64,000 bases of DNA, taken from NCBI GenBank assembly GCA_910587005.1, contig CAJULB010000006.1, forward strand, positions 1 through 64,000, read 5' to 3'. The DNA is from an uncultured Christensenellaceae bacterium. Lineage in GTDB: Bacteria > Bacillota > Clostridia > Christensenellales > Borkfalkiaceae. The notes beneath the pieces are model-generated. The model had not been told where the DNA came from. It worked only from the letters and a program-made list of their open reading frames with translations, and searched no databases. Positions 42,829 to 51,437 of this stretch are shown one piece after another. The number at the start of each line of letters is the position of its first letter. Within the stretch, counting starts at the first letter, position 1. A program made the translations under genes and the position numbers.

Positions 42829-42857
42829 ATTATATTAAAGCAATATAGCTTTGTCAA
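42829..42857 (-). promoter_or_regulatory. DUF177-rpmF promoter
   Basis: Perfect consensus TTGACA (42852-42857), 17 bp, TATAAT (42829-42834) on minus. Confidence 0.88.
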
Positions 42858-42917
42858 CTCATTTTGTTCCGCTTTTTTCAAGAATTTATTAAAACAATTA
42901 ATAAATGTGCCTATTTT

Positions 42918-44114
42918 TTACAGAAGCGCCGCCGTTTCCCTTGCAATGACAAGCTCCTCGTTGGTGGGAATAATAAGCACCTTTACTTTTGAATTGCTCT
43001 TTGAAATTTCGCGTATGGAACCGTCGTTGGGGGCTTTGTTTGCCTTTGAGCTGAATTTAACGCCGAGGAATTCAAGCCCTTTGCACACGTCCTCTCTTAC
43101 CTTGGGAGTATTTTCGCCTATGCCAGCGGTGAATACGATGCAGTCAAGACCGCCCATTGCCGCCGCATATGCGCCGATAAATTTCTTGGTCTGGTAAGCG
43201 AACATATCCAGCGCAAGCGCGCATCTTGCATTACCTTTCTTTGCGCCCTTGATTAAATCTCTGAAATCGCTTGAAACGCCCGAAATACCCGCAACGCCGC
43301 ACTCCTTATTGAGGTATGTTATTACTTCCGAATGGGAAAGCCCTTTCTTCTTTGCAAGGAATTCTACCGCGGAAGCGTCAATATCGCCCGAACGCGTACC
43401 CATAAGCACGCCGGCAAGCGGCGTAAAGCCCATAGTCGTATCAATGCATTTTCCGCCGTTGACAGCCGTTATTGACGAACCGTTGCCCAAATGGCAGGTA
43501 ACGATTTTCAAATCTTCGGGATTTTTGCCGAGGTATTTTGCCGCCTCGCCCGAAACGAATTTATGGCTTGTGCCGTGCGCGCCGTACTTTCTTACGCCGT
43601 AATTTTTATAATCGTCATATGCAATGCCGTACAAATATGCTTTTTCGGGCATGGTTGCATGAAAAGACGTATCAAAAACAAGCGCCATGGGCGTTTTGGG
43701 CATAACTTCCATACACGCGCGCAGTCCCGTAGCCGCCGCAGGGTTGTGCAGAGGCGCAAGCTCGAAGGTCTTTTCTTCAAGAGTTTGCAGAACTTCGGGA
43801 GTTACGAGCGTAGGCTTTTTGAAATATTCTCCGCTGGCAACAACTCTGTGACCTACCGCGCCGATTTCGTCCATTGACTTGATAACGCCGATTTCGTCGT
43901 CCTGCAAAGCGTCAAGCACAAGCTCGATTGCTATTTTATGGTTGGGCATATTCTGCTGATAGGTTTTTTCTATACCGTTACCCTTTGCTTTAAGCAAAGA
44001 GCCCTTGATACCTATCCTTTCGCAACCGCCCTTTGCAAGGACTTTTTCCGTTTGCATATCGATAAGCTGATATTTGAGCGAGGAGCTCCCCGCATTCACA
44101 ACTAAAATTTTCAT
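42918..44114 (-). CDS. ackA: Acetate kinase
   Basis: Converts acetyl phosphate and ADP to acetate and ATP, 398 aa. ASKHA-fold marks: NAGSSSLKYQL at residue 6, GHRVVASGE, VFDTSFHATMP, GAHGTSHKFVS, HLGNGSSITAVNGGKC, TMGFTPLAGVLMGTRSG, GIGEN. The pta gene is 36 bases upstream, so the pair forms the substrate-level ATP step of acetate fermentation. Confidence 0.97.
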   Translation of the reverse strand: MKILVVNAGSSSLKYQLIDMQTEKVLAKGGCERIGIKGSLLKAKGNGIEKTYQQNMPNHKIAIELVLDALQDDEIGVIKSMDEIGAVGHRVVASGEYFKKPTLVTPEVLQTLEEKTFELAPLHNPAAATGLRACMEVMPKTPMALVFDTSFHATMPEKAYLYGIAYDDYKNYGVRKYGAHGTSHKFVSGEAAKYLGKNPEDLKIVTCHLGNGSSITAVNGGKCIDTTMGFTPLAGVLMGTRSGDIDASAVEFLAKKKGLSHSEVITYLNKECGVAGISGVSSDFRDLIKGAKKGNARCALALDMFAYQTKKFIGAYAAAMGGLDCIVFTAGIGENTPKVREDVCKGLEFLGVKFSSKANKAPNDGSIREISKSNSKVKVLIIPTNEELVIARETAALL

Positions 44115-44150
44115 AATATTTTTTCCGCCTTTTATTTTATCCGTAAATTA

Positions 44151-45155
44151 TTATTCCGCCTGCAAAGCCGTTACCGCAACCGTTGCAACTATATCTTCAA
44201 CATTACAGCCGCGCGATAAATCGTTTAAAGGCTTTGCAAAGCCCTGACAAACGGGGCCTATCGCCATATATCCGCCGAAGCGCTGTGCGATTTTATAGCC
44301 TATGTTGCCCGCATTTATGTTGGGGAATACAAACACGTTAGCGTGCCCCGCCACTTTGGAACCGGGCGCTTTAAGCTGACCGACTTCGGGCGCGACAGCC
44401 GCGTCGAACTGGAATTCACCGTCAAGCGCAAGCTCGGGAGCCATACCTTTTGCAAGCTCGGTCGCCTGCTGAACTCTGGGAACGGTCTGCGTGAACTTAT
44501 CGTCGTTTCCGCTGCCTTTGGTCGAGAAAGAAAGCATTGCCACTCTCGGTTCTATTCCCGCAATGGCTTTTGCCGTTTTTGCGGAAGAAACCGCTATATC
44601 CGCAAGCTGTTCGGCCGTAGGCTCGATATTAATTGCACAGTCGGCAAACACCGCAACGCCGTCGGGGTTGTAAGCGTTTTTATCCTCGGGCGCAATCATA
44701 ATGAAACAGCTTGAAACGGTTTTGATGCCGGGTGCGGTCTTAACAACCTGCAAACCGGGGCGGAGCGTGTTAGCCGTTGAATGGCACGCGCCAGAAACAT
44801 AACCGTCTACGTCGCCGGCTTTAAGCATAAGCGCGCCGAACATTGTTCTGTCCTTTGCCTGCTCTGCCGCCTGTTCTTCCGTCATACCCTTTGCCTTTCT
44901 TGCTTCGTAAAGAAGTTTTGCGTAAACGGCAGTCTTGTCCGAAGTGAGCGGGTCAACCAAAGTTATGCCTTTTAAATCAACCTCGGGAGCAACTTTTTTA
45001 CATTCGGACTCATTGCCGATTAAAACTATTTTTGCAATTCCCTCTTTGGTAATTTTTGCCGCCGCCTCGATAACGCGCTTGTCCTCGCCCTCGCAAAGCA
45101 CAATCGTTTTTTTGCGCGCCGCGGCTTTCGACTTGATTTCATCAAGCAAACTCAT
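44151..45155 (-). CDS. pta: Phosphate acetyltransferase
   Basis: Converts acetyl-CoA and phosphate to acetyl phosphate, 334 aa, the short Pta form without the N-terminal DRTGG domain. Visible: VSGACHSTANTLRPGLQVV, MLSFSTKGSG, FDAAVAPEVGQLKAPGS, NVFVFPNINAGNIGYKI. First gene of pta-ackA. Confidence 0.96.
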   Translation of the reverse strand: MSLLDEIKSKAAARKKTIVLCEGEDKRVIEAAAKITKEGIAKIVLIGNESECKKVAPEVDLKGITLVDPLTSDKTAVYAKLLYEARKAKGMTEEQAAEQAKDRTMFGALMLKAGDVDGYVSGACHSTANTLRPGLQVVKTAPGIKTVSSCFIMIAPEDKNAYNPDGVAVFADCAINIEPTAEQLADIAVSSAKTAKAIAGIEPRVAMLSFSTKGSGNDDKFTQTVPRVQQATELAKGMAPELALDGEFQFDAAVAPEVGQLKAPGSKVAGHANVFVFPNINAGNIGYKIAQRFGGYMAIGPVCQGFAKPLNDLSRGCNVEDIVATVAVTALQAE

Positions 45156-45184
45156 TTCTTTCTCCTTAAATCACTTTATTTTTC

Positions 45185-45213
45185 CGCCGAAATTGTTTAT
45201 ACTTAATTCGGCG
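45185..45213 (-). other. Hairpin in the pta leader
   Basis: CGCCGAA / TTCGGCG arms with a 13-base loop in the pta leader, upstream of the AGGAG. Confidence 0.4.
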
Positions 45214-45229
45214 CAATTAAACGGCTTAG

Positions 45230-45258
45230 ATTATATAACAATTTTTTCCAAATGTAAA
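45230..45258 (-). promoter_or_regulatory. pta-ackA promoter
   Basis: TTTACA (45253-45258), 17 bp, TATAAT (45230-45235) on minus. The -35 lies only seven bases from the divergent tmcAL start codon. Confidence 0.78.
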
Positions 45259-45265
45259 GATTAAA

Positions 45266-46432
45266 ATGAAAATTTGTGCAATAATTTGTGAATTTAACCC
45301 CTTTCATAACGGTCATAAATATCTGATTGAGCAAGCAAAGGCCTTGTCGGACTGCGATAAAATACTCTGCATTATGAGCGGAAGCTTTACCCAGCGCGGC
45401 GAAATTTGCGTTATGGGTAAATTCGACCGTGCCCGCCACGCCGTTTTATGCGGTGCGGACGCGGTTATAGAATTGCCCGTAGCTTTTGCCGTTGCGCCCG
45501 CCGAAATTTTTGCGAAAGGCGCTTTAAAAATATTATCGTCCGTACCCGAAGTATGCGCGCTTGCTTTCGGGTGCGAATGCGGAAACAAGACCGACATTCT
45601 TAAAGCCGCGAAAATACTTTTAAACGAGAGCGAAATTTTTAAAAATACGCTTGAAAAGGCGCTTGAAAGCGGCGAAAGCTATATTAAAAGCTATGAAAAG
45701 GCGTTTGAAACCGCAGGCGGAAAGCAGGGCTTGCTGTCAAGCCCGAATAACGTACTTGCGGTTGAATATACGAAAGCAATTTTGCGTTCGGGTAAAAATA
45801 TAGAAATTTTGCCGATTAACCGCGTCGGGGCGGGCTACAACGACAGTGAAATTATAACAAACTTTTCTTCCGCAAGCGCTATAAGAAAAAATACAGCATC
45901 ACCATTAATAAAAGACAACGTTCCCGACTGCGTTTTTAAAGATTTAACCGATTTTACGGAAGAAAGCAAGCGGTTTTGCGAGTATATGCGGTTAATTTTA
46001 ACAAGAACGCAGGCTGAAACGCTGAAAAACGTTTACGGTTGCGGCGAAGGGCTTGAAAACAAGCTGAAAAGCTTAGAAAACTTGCCGTTTGAAGAAATTA
46101 TTGATAGCGCGACCGGCCGCCGCTATTCGTCCGCACGCATAAAACGCATACTTTGCGCCAACTTTTTAGGGCTTTACCAAAGCGATTGCGAAAGGTTTTT
46201 AAAAAGTCCGCTGTATATTAAACCGCTTGCGGTAAAACAGCAGTGCGCAGACGAACTGCTTTCGGCTTTGGCAAAATCGGAATATCCGCTTATCACCAAA
46301 GGGCGCGACAAGCTGATTATTGACAATTATGCAAGAAAATGTTTAAGCCTTGACGAATTTTCATATGCGCAATGGCGGTTAATTGCGCAAAAGCACGGTT
46401 TAAATAATTCCGAAAGTATGATTTTGGTTTAA
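45266..46432 (+). CDS. tmcAL: tRNA(Met) cytidine acetate ligase
   Basis: TmcAL (YlbM), 388 aa. Nucleotidyltransferase HIGH-type motif in CEFNPFHNGHKYLI at residue 8, SGSFTQRGE, FDRARHAVLCGADAVIELP, and the C-terminal helical domain. The known enzyme activates acetate with ATP and acetylates C34 of the elongator tRNA-Met. It is divergent from pta-ackA, whose product acetate is its substrate. The ribosome site is weak (AAAGAT). Confidence 0.93.
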   Translation: MKICAIICEFNPFHNGHKYLIEQAKALSDCDKILCIMSGSFTQRGEICVMGKFDRARHAVLCGADAVIELPVAFAVAPAEIFAKGALKILSSVPEVCALAFGCECGNKTDILKAAKILLNESEIFKNTLEKALESGESYIKSYEKAFETAGGKQGLLSSPNNVLAVEYTKAILRSGKNIEILPINRVGAGYNDSEIITNFSSASAIRKNTASPLIKDNVPDCVFKDLTDFTEESKRFCEYMRLILTRTQAETLKNVYGCGEGLENKLKSLENLPFEEIIDSATGRRYSSARIKRILCANFLGLYQSDCERFLKSPLYIKPLAVKQQCADELLSALAKSEYPLITKGRDKLIIDNYARKCLSLDEFSYAQWRLIAQKHGLNNSESMILV

Positions 46433-46443
46433 ATTTAAAATAT

Positions 46444-46471
46444 AAAAGAGCGGACAAATTTCCGCTCTTTT
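46444..46471. terminator. Bidirectional terminator, tmcAL / rluB
   Basis: Eleven-base perfect stem AAAAGAGCGGA / TCCGCTCTTTT, six-base loop, T run on both strands, between convergent genes. Confidence 0.9.
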
Positions 46472-46473
46472 TG

Positions 46474-47175
46474 TTATAAACTGTTCAAATATGCCACTTC
46501 ACGCGCGGAAAGCTTTCTGTAAGCGCCTCGGTCAAGCCCGCGCAAGGTAAGCTCGCCCACCTTAATACGCTTTAACAGCGTAACCTCTTTGCCGATTGCC
46601 GCAAACATTTTTCTGACTTCGCGGTTTTTACCCTCGGTAAGCGTAACGTGAATTTTGGTGTACGCTTTATTCGTTTCGACTATGTGCGCCTTACATTTTT
46701 TAGTAACGTAACCGCCCTCTATTTCAATTCCGCTCCGTATGGGATTGAGCGCCGTTTCCGTACAAATGCCCTCGACTTTAACCAGATAAGTTTTGGGAAC
46801 CTCGTTTGAAGGGTGCGTAAGCTTTTGCGCAAGCTCGCCGTCGGTTGTCAAAATCAAAAGCCCTTCGCTGTCGTAATCAAGCCTGCCTACGGGATAAATT
46901 CTTCCCACGTTCTGCGGCATTAAATCAAGTACGGTTTTTCTGCCTTTTTCGTCCGATACCGAACAAATGTAGCCTTTCGGCTTATTAAGAATATAGTACT
47001 CATTTTTTTGCAGAACGGCTTTCTTTCCGTCGGCAAAAACCTCGTCGTCTTCGTTTACTTCCTGTCCGACAACCGCTTTTTTGCCGTTGACCGTAACCTT
47101 GCCTTCCGCAATCAATCTGTCGCACTCCCTGCGCGAAGCAGTTCCGCAGGCGGCAAGATATTTGTTTATTCTCAT
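46474..47175 (-). CDS. RluB-type rRNA pseudouridine synthase
   Basis: Pseudouridine synthase of the RsuA/RluB family, 233 aa. N-terminal S4 RNA-binding domain (MRINKYLAACGTASRRECDRL split at 1-21), catalytic GRLDYDSEGLLILTTDG with the catalytic Asp near residue 99, and VKVGELTL-like end. Probable target is 23S rRNA U2605; RluB versus RsuA/RluE cannot be settled from sequence alone. AAGG precedes the ATG. In the scpAB-dacF neighbourhood, as in other Firmicutes. Confidence 0.92.
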   Translation of the reverse strand: MRINKYLAACGTASRRECDRLIAEGKVTVNGKKAVVGQEVNEDDEVFADGKKAVLQKNEYYILNKPKGYICSVSDEKGRKTVLDLMPQNVGRIYPVGRLDYDSEGLLILTTDGELAQKLTHPSNEVPKTYLVKVEGICTETALNPIRSGIEIEGGYVTKKCKAHIVETNKAYTKIHVTLTEGKNREVRKMFAAIGKEVTLLKRIKVGELTLRGLDRGAYRKLSAREVAYLNSL

Positions 47176-47191
47176 AGCAGACCTTAAAAAA

Positions 47192-48226
47192 TTAATTATT
47201 TCTGTCTACTATACTATATAAATTTTCACTGAAAAGCAAGCCGTTTTGACCGAAAATTTGCAATTCGGCAACCAAATCGCCCGCACATATTTTTTTAAGG
47301 TTTTTTACGGAATTTATTCTAAAATCAAGATTATCCTGTTTTTTTACCACAAAATAGCTTAATTTTTGCGGTTTGCAAAGTACTTTGTCAGACATAAATA
47401 CGTCATTTTCGTCTATTTTAACTAATTTATAGCCGTTAAAACAGTCATTGAGAATATATCCGCTTCTCTCGTACATATCGGGACAATTCAAAACAACGCA
47501 CACAACGTCCATACCGTCGCGCTCGGCAGAGGTTACAAGGCATCTTCCCGCTTTCACCGTGTAGCCCGTTTTAACGCCGTTTGCGCCCTCGTAATTATAC
47601 AGCATCTTGTTTTTGTTTGCGTAACTGCGGAAATCGCCCTTATAATTTCTTGTCGAAACAACCTCTTTAAAGGTTTGGTTTTTCATAGCGTAACGCGCTA
47701 TCCCGCACAAATCGCGCGCGGTTGTATAATGTTCGTTGTCGGGAAGTCCGCTCGGGTTTTTGAAATGCGTGTTTTTCGCGCCCATTTTTTCCGCGCGTTC
47801 GTTCATAACCTCAACAAATTTTTCTATACTTCCGCTATGGTGAATTGCAAGCGCTGTCGCCGCGTCGTTGCCGGAGCGGAGCATCAGACCGTACAGCAAA
47901 TCTTTAACGCTAATTTCCTCGTCTTTTTTAAGATAAATGCTTGACCCCTCAACACCGACCGCAGCGTCCGGTACTGTTATAACTTCGTCCAAGTTGCAAT
48001 CTTCTGCAATTATAATTGCAGTCATTATCTTTGTAGTGCTTGCCATAGGCAGTTTTAAATCGGCATTGCTTTCCTTTAAAACCGTTCCCGTTTGCAGCTC
48101 CATAGCAATTTCAGCCGTTGCGCCCGCCTCGGCATATGTGTCGCGCCTTACAATAACCGCGCACATTATTCCCGCCGCGATAATTATAGATATTAAAATA
48201 GATATAATTTCAGTTCTTTTACGCAT
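47192..48226 (-). CDS. D-alanyl-D-alanine carboxypeptidase (DacF-like)
   Basis: Serine-type DD-carboxypeptidase (penicillin-binding protein 5 class), 344 aa. N-terminal membrane signal at 8-28, then SxxK in MASTTKIMTA near residue 61, SGND near 118 and VKTGYT near 222. It trims pentapeptide stems of peptidoglycan outside the membrane. It overlaps gerW by eight bases. The order scpB, ytfI-like, gerW, dacF supports a DacF assignment. Confidence 0.92.
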   Translation of the reverse strand: MRKRTEIISILISIIIAAGIMCAVIVRRDTYAEAGATAEIAMELQTGTVLKESNADLKLPMASTTKIMTAIIIAEDCNLDEVITVPDAAVGVEGSSIYLKKDEEISVKDLLYGLMLRSGNDAATALAIHHSGSIEKFVEVMNERAEKMGAKNTHFKNPSGLPDNEHYTTARDLCGIARYAMKNQTFKEVVSTRNYKGDFRSYANKNKMLYNYEGANGVKTGYTVKAGRCLVTSAERDGMDVVCVVLNCPDMYERSGYILNDCFNGYKLVKIDENDVFMSDKVLCKPQKLSYFVVKKQDNLDFRINSVKNLKKICAGDLVAELQIFGQNGLLFSENLYSIVDRNN

Positions 48227-48593
48227 TGCTGTCCGTAAGTCTGTTTACCAGCTCTCCCGTTTTTTCTATCAGCGTTTCAACCGCGTTGTCGTCAATCTTC
48301 AGAAGTCTGCAACCCTTTCCGTCGTCCACAAGAAAAGCCTTCGGCTTTACCGTTATGACCGAACCGTTGCCGCCGGCAACCTGAAAGCCTTCCGCTTCTT
48401 TAAACGTTTTAACGTCGCCGTACTCGCCGCCGCCGCTTAAATTCACTACCGTAACCGAGGAAACGGGTATAACCTCCGTTCCGCTTACGGTAATTATAGA
48501 TTTACCTACAACCGTGTTTGCATCCGCAACCTTTTCAATAGATACTGCGGGAAGGTCAAAATTATTTTCTCTGTTTTTTCTTATTTTTGCCAT
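48219..48593 (-). CDS. GerW-family sporulation protein (YtfJ-like)
   Basis: GerW/YtfJ family, 124 aa. Core segment VVGKSIITVSGTEVIPVSSV, the Gly-rich NLSGGGEYGD, VAGGNGSVITVKPKAFLV. In Bacillus it is made in the forespore and is needed for proper germination. It overlaps the DUF2953-like gene upstream by 32 bases, matching ytfI-ytfJ order. Confidence 0.9.
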   Translation of the reverse strand: MAKIRKNRENNFDLPAVSIEKVADANTVVGKSIITVSGTEVIPVSSVTVVNLSGGGEYGDVKTFKEAEGFQVAGGNGSVITVKPKAFLVDDGKGCRLLKIDDNAVETLIEKTGELVNRLTDSNA

Positions 48594-49101
48594 TGATTTT
48601 CTCCATTAATAGAATTATCAGTATTTTCAGCACTACAAAACCGTTTATTACCGTGACGGTTTTTGCATAGTATCTTATGTCGGAATGTTCCTGATTTAAA
48701 ATTGTATAATTTCTTAACTTGCAGAAGTTTCCGTTTATCTGGATAAATTTGTAAATTGCCGTTGTCAGACAGTTCTGCGCCAGCGCAACATACGCATTTG
48801 CTTCGCCCTGCATACCGAAATCGCCCAGCTGAACCATTTTGTAAAGGCAAATACAGTTAAAAATTTTATAAAAACTGCTTTTAAACTGTTTTATATCAAT
48901 TTTTTTGTTTTTACCGTTAACCTGCATTTCGTTCGGTCGGTCTTTGACGGTATTTACGTTAAAAAAGTTCCAACCGTACGTTCCTACGTTCAGGCTTGCG
49001 TATTTCTGTCCCGTATTTATATAAATGTAGTTGTACAAATGAACGGGAAAAATCAAAATTGCAAACAGCGCCGTATTTACGGCAATTCCCGCAACGTTCA
49101 T
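48562..49101 (-). CDS. DUF2953-like membrane protein (YtfI position)
   Basis: Protein of 179 aa with an N-terminal hydrophobic segment (AGIAVNTALFAILIFP), a middle rich in Lys/Asn, and a C-terminal hydrophobic segment (VVLKILIILLM) ending in a basic tail. Family assignment to DUF2953 rests mainly on its position upstream of gerW, as YtfI in Bacillus. The ATG at 49101 is chosen over a start 12 codons upstream because AAGG precedes it. Confidence 0.7.
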   Translation of the reverse strand: MNVAGIAVNTALFAILIFPVHLYNYIYINTGQKYASLNVGTYGWNFFNVNTVKDRPNEMQVNGKNKKIDIKQFKSSFYKIFNCICLYKMVQLGDFGMQGEANAYVALAQNCLTTAIYKFIQINGNFCKLRNYTILNQEHSDIRYYAKTVTVINGFVVLKILIILLMEKINGKNKKKQRK

Positions 49102-49106
49102 AACCT

Positions 49107-49135
49107 TATTATCAGTAAACAAAAAATTATTATAC
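49107..49135 (-). promoter_or_regulatory. Candidate forespore-type promoter for the DUF2953-gerW-dacF genes
   Basis: GTATA (49131-49135), 17 bp, GATAATA (49107-49113) on minus, resembling sigma-F/sigma-G sites (GHATR / CATWHTA). It ends five bases before the ATG. Confidence 0.35.
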
Positions 49136-49142
49136 AAAAAAA

Positions 49143-49161
49143 GAACGGCGCACCGCCGTCC
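49143..49161 (-). terminator. scpB terminator
   Basis: Stem GAACGGC / GCCGTCC (one G-U), five-base loop, seven T on minus; 21 bases after the scpB stop. Confidence 0.8.
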
Positions 49162-49182
49162 TTGCGTTTATATTTTCATAAT

Positions 49183-49905
49183 TTAATCTATTTTGATAAC
49201 GTCGTCGTCATCGCAGATAAAATCGGGAAGCTCGAAACCGTCCTCATCCGTGCGAGGTTTTGAAGGCTCCTCCGCGGAAGCTGCCGCCGCCTCAGCCGAC
49301 TGTTGCGCGGCCCCCTCGTCAACGTAAACGTCCTTTTTATACAGGTAATTACCGTCCTCCTCGTCGCCGAACGCCTCGCTGTTCAGCTTGGCAATCTGCG
49401 CCATAAGCTCGTCGTAATCGGGCAATTCGTCAATGGAATTAAGCTTAAATCTCTTTAAAAAGTTATCCGTGGTGCGGTAAACAATCGGTTTGCCGACCGC
49501 GTCTTTTCTTCCGCAAGGCTCTATCATTTCAAGCTCTAACAGCGTATGTATAGCGTAATCGCAGCTTACCGTTCTTATTTCTTCAAGCTCGGGCTTGGTT
49601 ATCGGCTGTTTGTAGGCGATTATTGCCGCACATTCCAGAATTGTTCTTGTAAATTCCTTTTCCTTTATGGGAATAAGCACTTCCGAAACCTGCTGTTTGT
49701 ACTTGGGGTTGGAAGCGAATTGAAGTTTGCCGTTGAACACAAGCAGTTGAATTCCGCTGTCCTCGCCGTATCTTGCTTTTAATTCGTCAACGCATGAATT
49801 TACGTTATTTACGGTACAGCCGAGCTTTTCAACAATAAATTTTACGGGAACGGCTTCCCCCGAGGCAAAAACGATAGCCTCAATTATATTCGTCAAATTG
49901 TTCAT
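49183..49905 (-). CDS. scpB: Segregation and condensation protein B
   Basis: Kleisin-interacting winged-helix protein of the SMC-ScpAB complex, 240 aa. Core IEAIVFASGEAV, ECAAIIAYKQPITKPELEEIR, GRKDAVGKPIVYRTTDNFLKRF. The last 50 residues are an acidic Ala-rich tail. It overlaps scpA by 26 bases. Confidence 0.95.
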   Translation of the reverse strand: MNNLTNIIEAIVFASGEAVPVKFIVEKLGCTVNNVNSCVDELKARYGEDSGIQLLVFNGKLQFASNPKYKQQVSEVLIPIKEKEFTRTILECAAIIAYKQPITKPELEEIRTVSCDYAIHTLLELEMIEPCGRKDAVGKPIVYRTTDNFLKRFKLNSIDELPDYDELMAQIAKLNSEAFGDEEDGNYLYKKDVYVDEGAAQQSAEAAAASAEEPSKPRTDEDGFELPDFICDDDDVIKID

Positions 49906-50695
49906 CGGTCAAATCCTTTAAATCCCAGTCGGGATTGAGTTTTATAGTAATGGTTCCGAAAGACTGCTCTTGCTCAACCATAATAAACTGGTGTTTAAGC
50001 ATTTCCAAAAGCGCCTGAAAGGTGGTAATTATTTCGTTTTTGGAATAGGTTTTAAACAGTTTTTCAAACTCTATTTCTTTACATTCTGCCAGCTTATCCC
50101 TTATAAACGTAACCTGTTCTTCAACGGTGTGCTCGTCTTTGGGGATTTCCTTCACGTTCTGCTGTTCGCGCTGTAAGCTCTCGTTTTTCAGCATCATTTT
50201 TGCAAACGCTTCCAAAAGCGCACTCACAGTGAAATCTTTATAAACGATTCGCACCGTATCGAGAGATTTATCGGGAGTTTTAAAAAAGTAGCCTATTGTT
50301 TCAAGCGTTTTAAGCTTGGGCGTTTCGTTTTTAATCAGCTCGTATTCCCTTTGTTTAAGCTGTTCTATCAGCGCGCGCTGTTCCTCTTCCGCGCCGCCCA
50401 TTTCCTCGCCGCCGACCTCGACCACAGGCACAAGACTCTTTGATTTTATGTAAATTATCTGCGCGGCCAGGGCAAGGTATTCGCTTTCCTTATCAACGTC
50501 GCGGCTGGGCTGGGTTTTCATATATTCGATATAATCGAGAAACTGCTCCGTTACCTTTGAAACAAACACTTCTTCGATATTGATTTTAGCGATGTTTATA
50601 AGATGCAACAATAAGTCGAGCGGTCCCTCGAAAATGTCGAGCACCGTGGTATAATCAACCACAGATTCAAAATTGTCGTAATTATTTTCTGCCAT
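49880..50695 (-). CDS. scpA: Segregation and condensation protein A
   Basis: Kleisin subunit of the SMC condensin, 271 aa. N-terminal FEGPLDLLLHLINIAKINIEE near residue 20 and AAQIIYIKSKSLVP are family marks; the C-terminal winged helix ends in DEQFDEYN. Works with SMC to organise and segregate the chromosome. It is 19 bases after the M50 protease gene. Confidence 0.95.
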   Translation of the reverse strand: MAENNYDNFESVVDYTTVLDIFEGPLDLLLHLINIAKINIEEVFVSKVTEQFLDYIEYMKTQPSRDVDKESEYLALAAQIIYIKSKSLVPVVEVGGEEMGGAEEEQRALIEQLKQREYELIKNETPKLKTLETIGYFFKTPDKSLDTVRIVYKDFTVSALLEAFAKMMLKNESLQREQQNVKEIPKDEHTVEEQVTFIRDKLAECKEIEFEKLFKTYSKNEIITTFQALLEMLKHQFIMVEQEQSFGTITIKLNPDWDLKDLTDEQFDEYN

Positions 50696-50714
50696 AATAG
50701 TTATCCGAAATTAA

Positions 50715-51437
50715 TTATAACGGCGACAGCCCGATAGGCAAACCGAATATTGCGTTCCACATTGCCGTTATAGGGAAGCCGAGAATATTTTGCGCAAACC
50801 AGTGCACGTAGCCTAAAATATCGAAATATTTTACATAGGGAAGCGACGTATAACTGCTTAAAATATCGCAAAGAAAGCTTTCAAGCACAAGTATAAGCAA
50901 AATATATCTGCCGTAGTTTCTTAAAAATCTGCGTACGGGATTGACTTCGCGCGTGAGCGATTCAACAACGCGGAAACCGTCCAAGGGATATAAAGGAAGC
51001 AAATTAAATACAAACACGCTTAAACTGTAAGCAAAAATAAGATAAAACACTTCCTCGAAAAACTCTACGGCCTGCACCCCGACCGTTACCGCCGGCACAG
51101 CGTAAAGCGCAAGAAGCAAAAATATCGGATAGGCGATAAACGCAATAATATAGTTGGTTACTACCCCCGCAATTGCCGTTAAAAACAGTCCTTTTCTGTA
51201 ATGGCGAAAATTGTAAGGATAAATCGGGACGGGTTTTGCCCATCCGAAGCCCGTTAAAATACACAGAACAAAACCTGCGGGGTCAACGTGCTTTACGGGA
51301 TTTAACGTCAATCTGCCCTGCATTTTCGCAGTAGGGTCTCCGCATTTGTACGCAACAAAAGCGTGCGCAAATTCATGCGGAACAAAGACGAACAGCACAG
51401 CTATTATTCCGCCTAAATATCTGAACAATATACTCAT
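50715..51437 (-). CDS. M50-family membrane metalloprotease (site-2 protease type)
   Basis: Polytopic zinc protease, 240 aa, of the short S2P/SpoIVFB-like group. HEFAHAFVAY (HExxH) near residue 22, NPVKHVDPAG and the metal-ligand NLLPLYPLDGFRV near 175 are visible. Four to six membrane segments. It lies between lysA and scpA, a common Firmicutes arrangement. Substrate unknown. Its start touches the lysA stop. Confidence 0.92.
   Translation of the reverse strand: MSILFRYLGGIIAVLFVFVPHEFAHAFVAYKCGDPTAKMQGRLTLNPVKHVDPAGFVLCILTGFGWAKPVPIYPYNFRHYRKGLFLTAIAGVVTNYIIAFIAYPIFLLLALYAVPAVTVGVQAVEFFEEVFYLIFAYSLSVFVFNLLPLYPLDGFRVVESLTREVNPVRRFLRNYGRYILLILVLESFLCDILSSYTSLPYVKYFDILGYVHWFAQNILGFPITAMWNAIFGLPIGLSPL

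Noticed and set aside
45195..45240. Promoter for tmcAL on plus
   Set aside because: TATAAC-like sequences occur but no -35 at proper distance could be agreed on.
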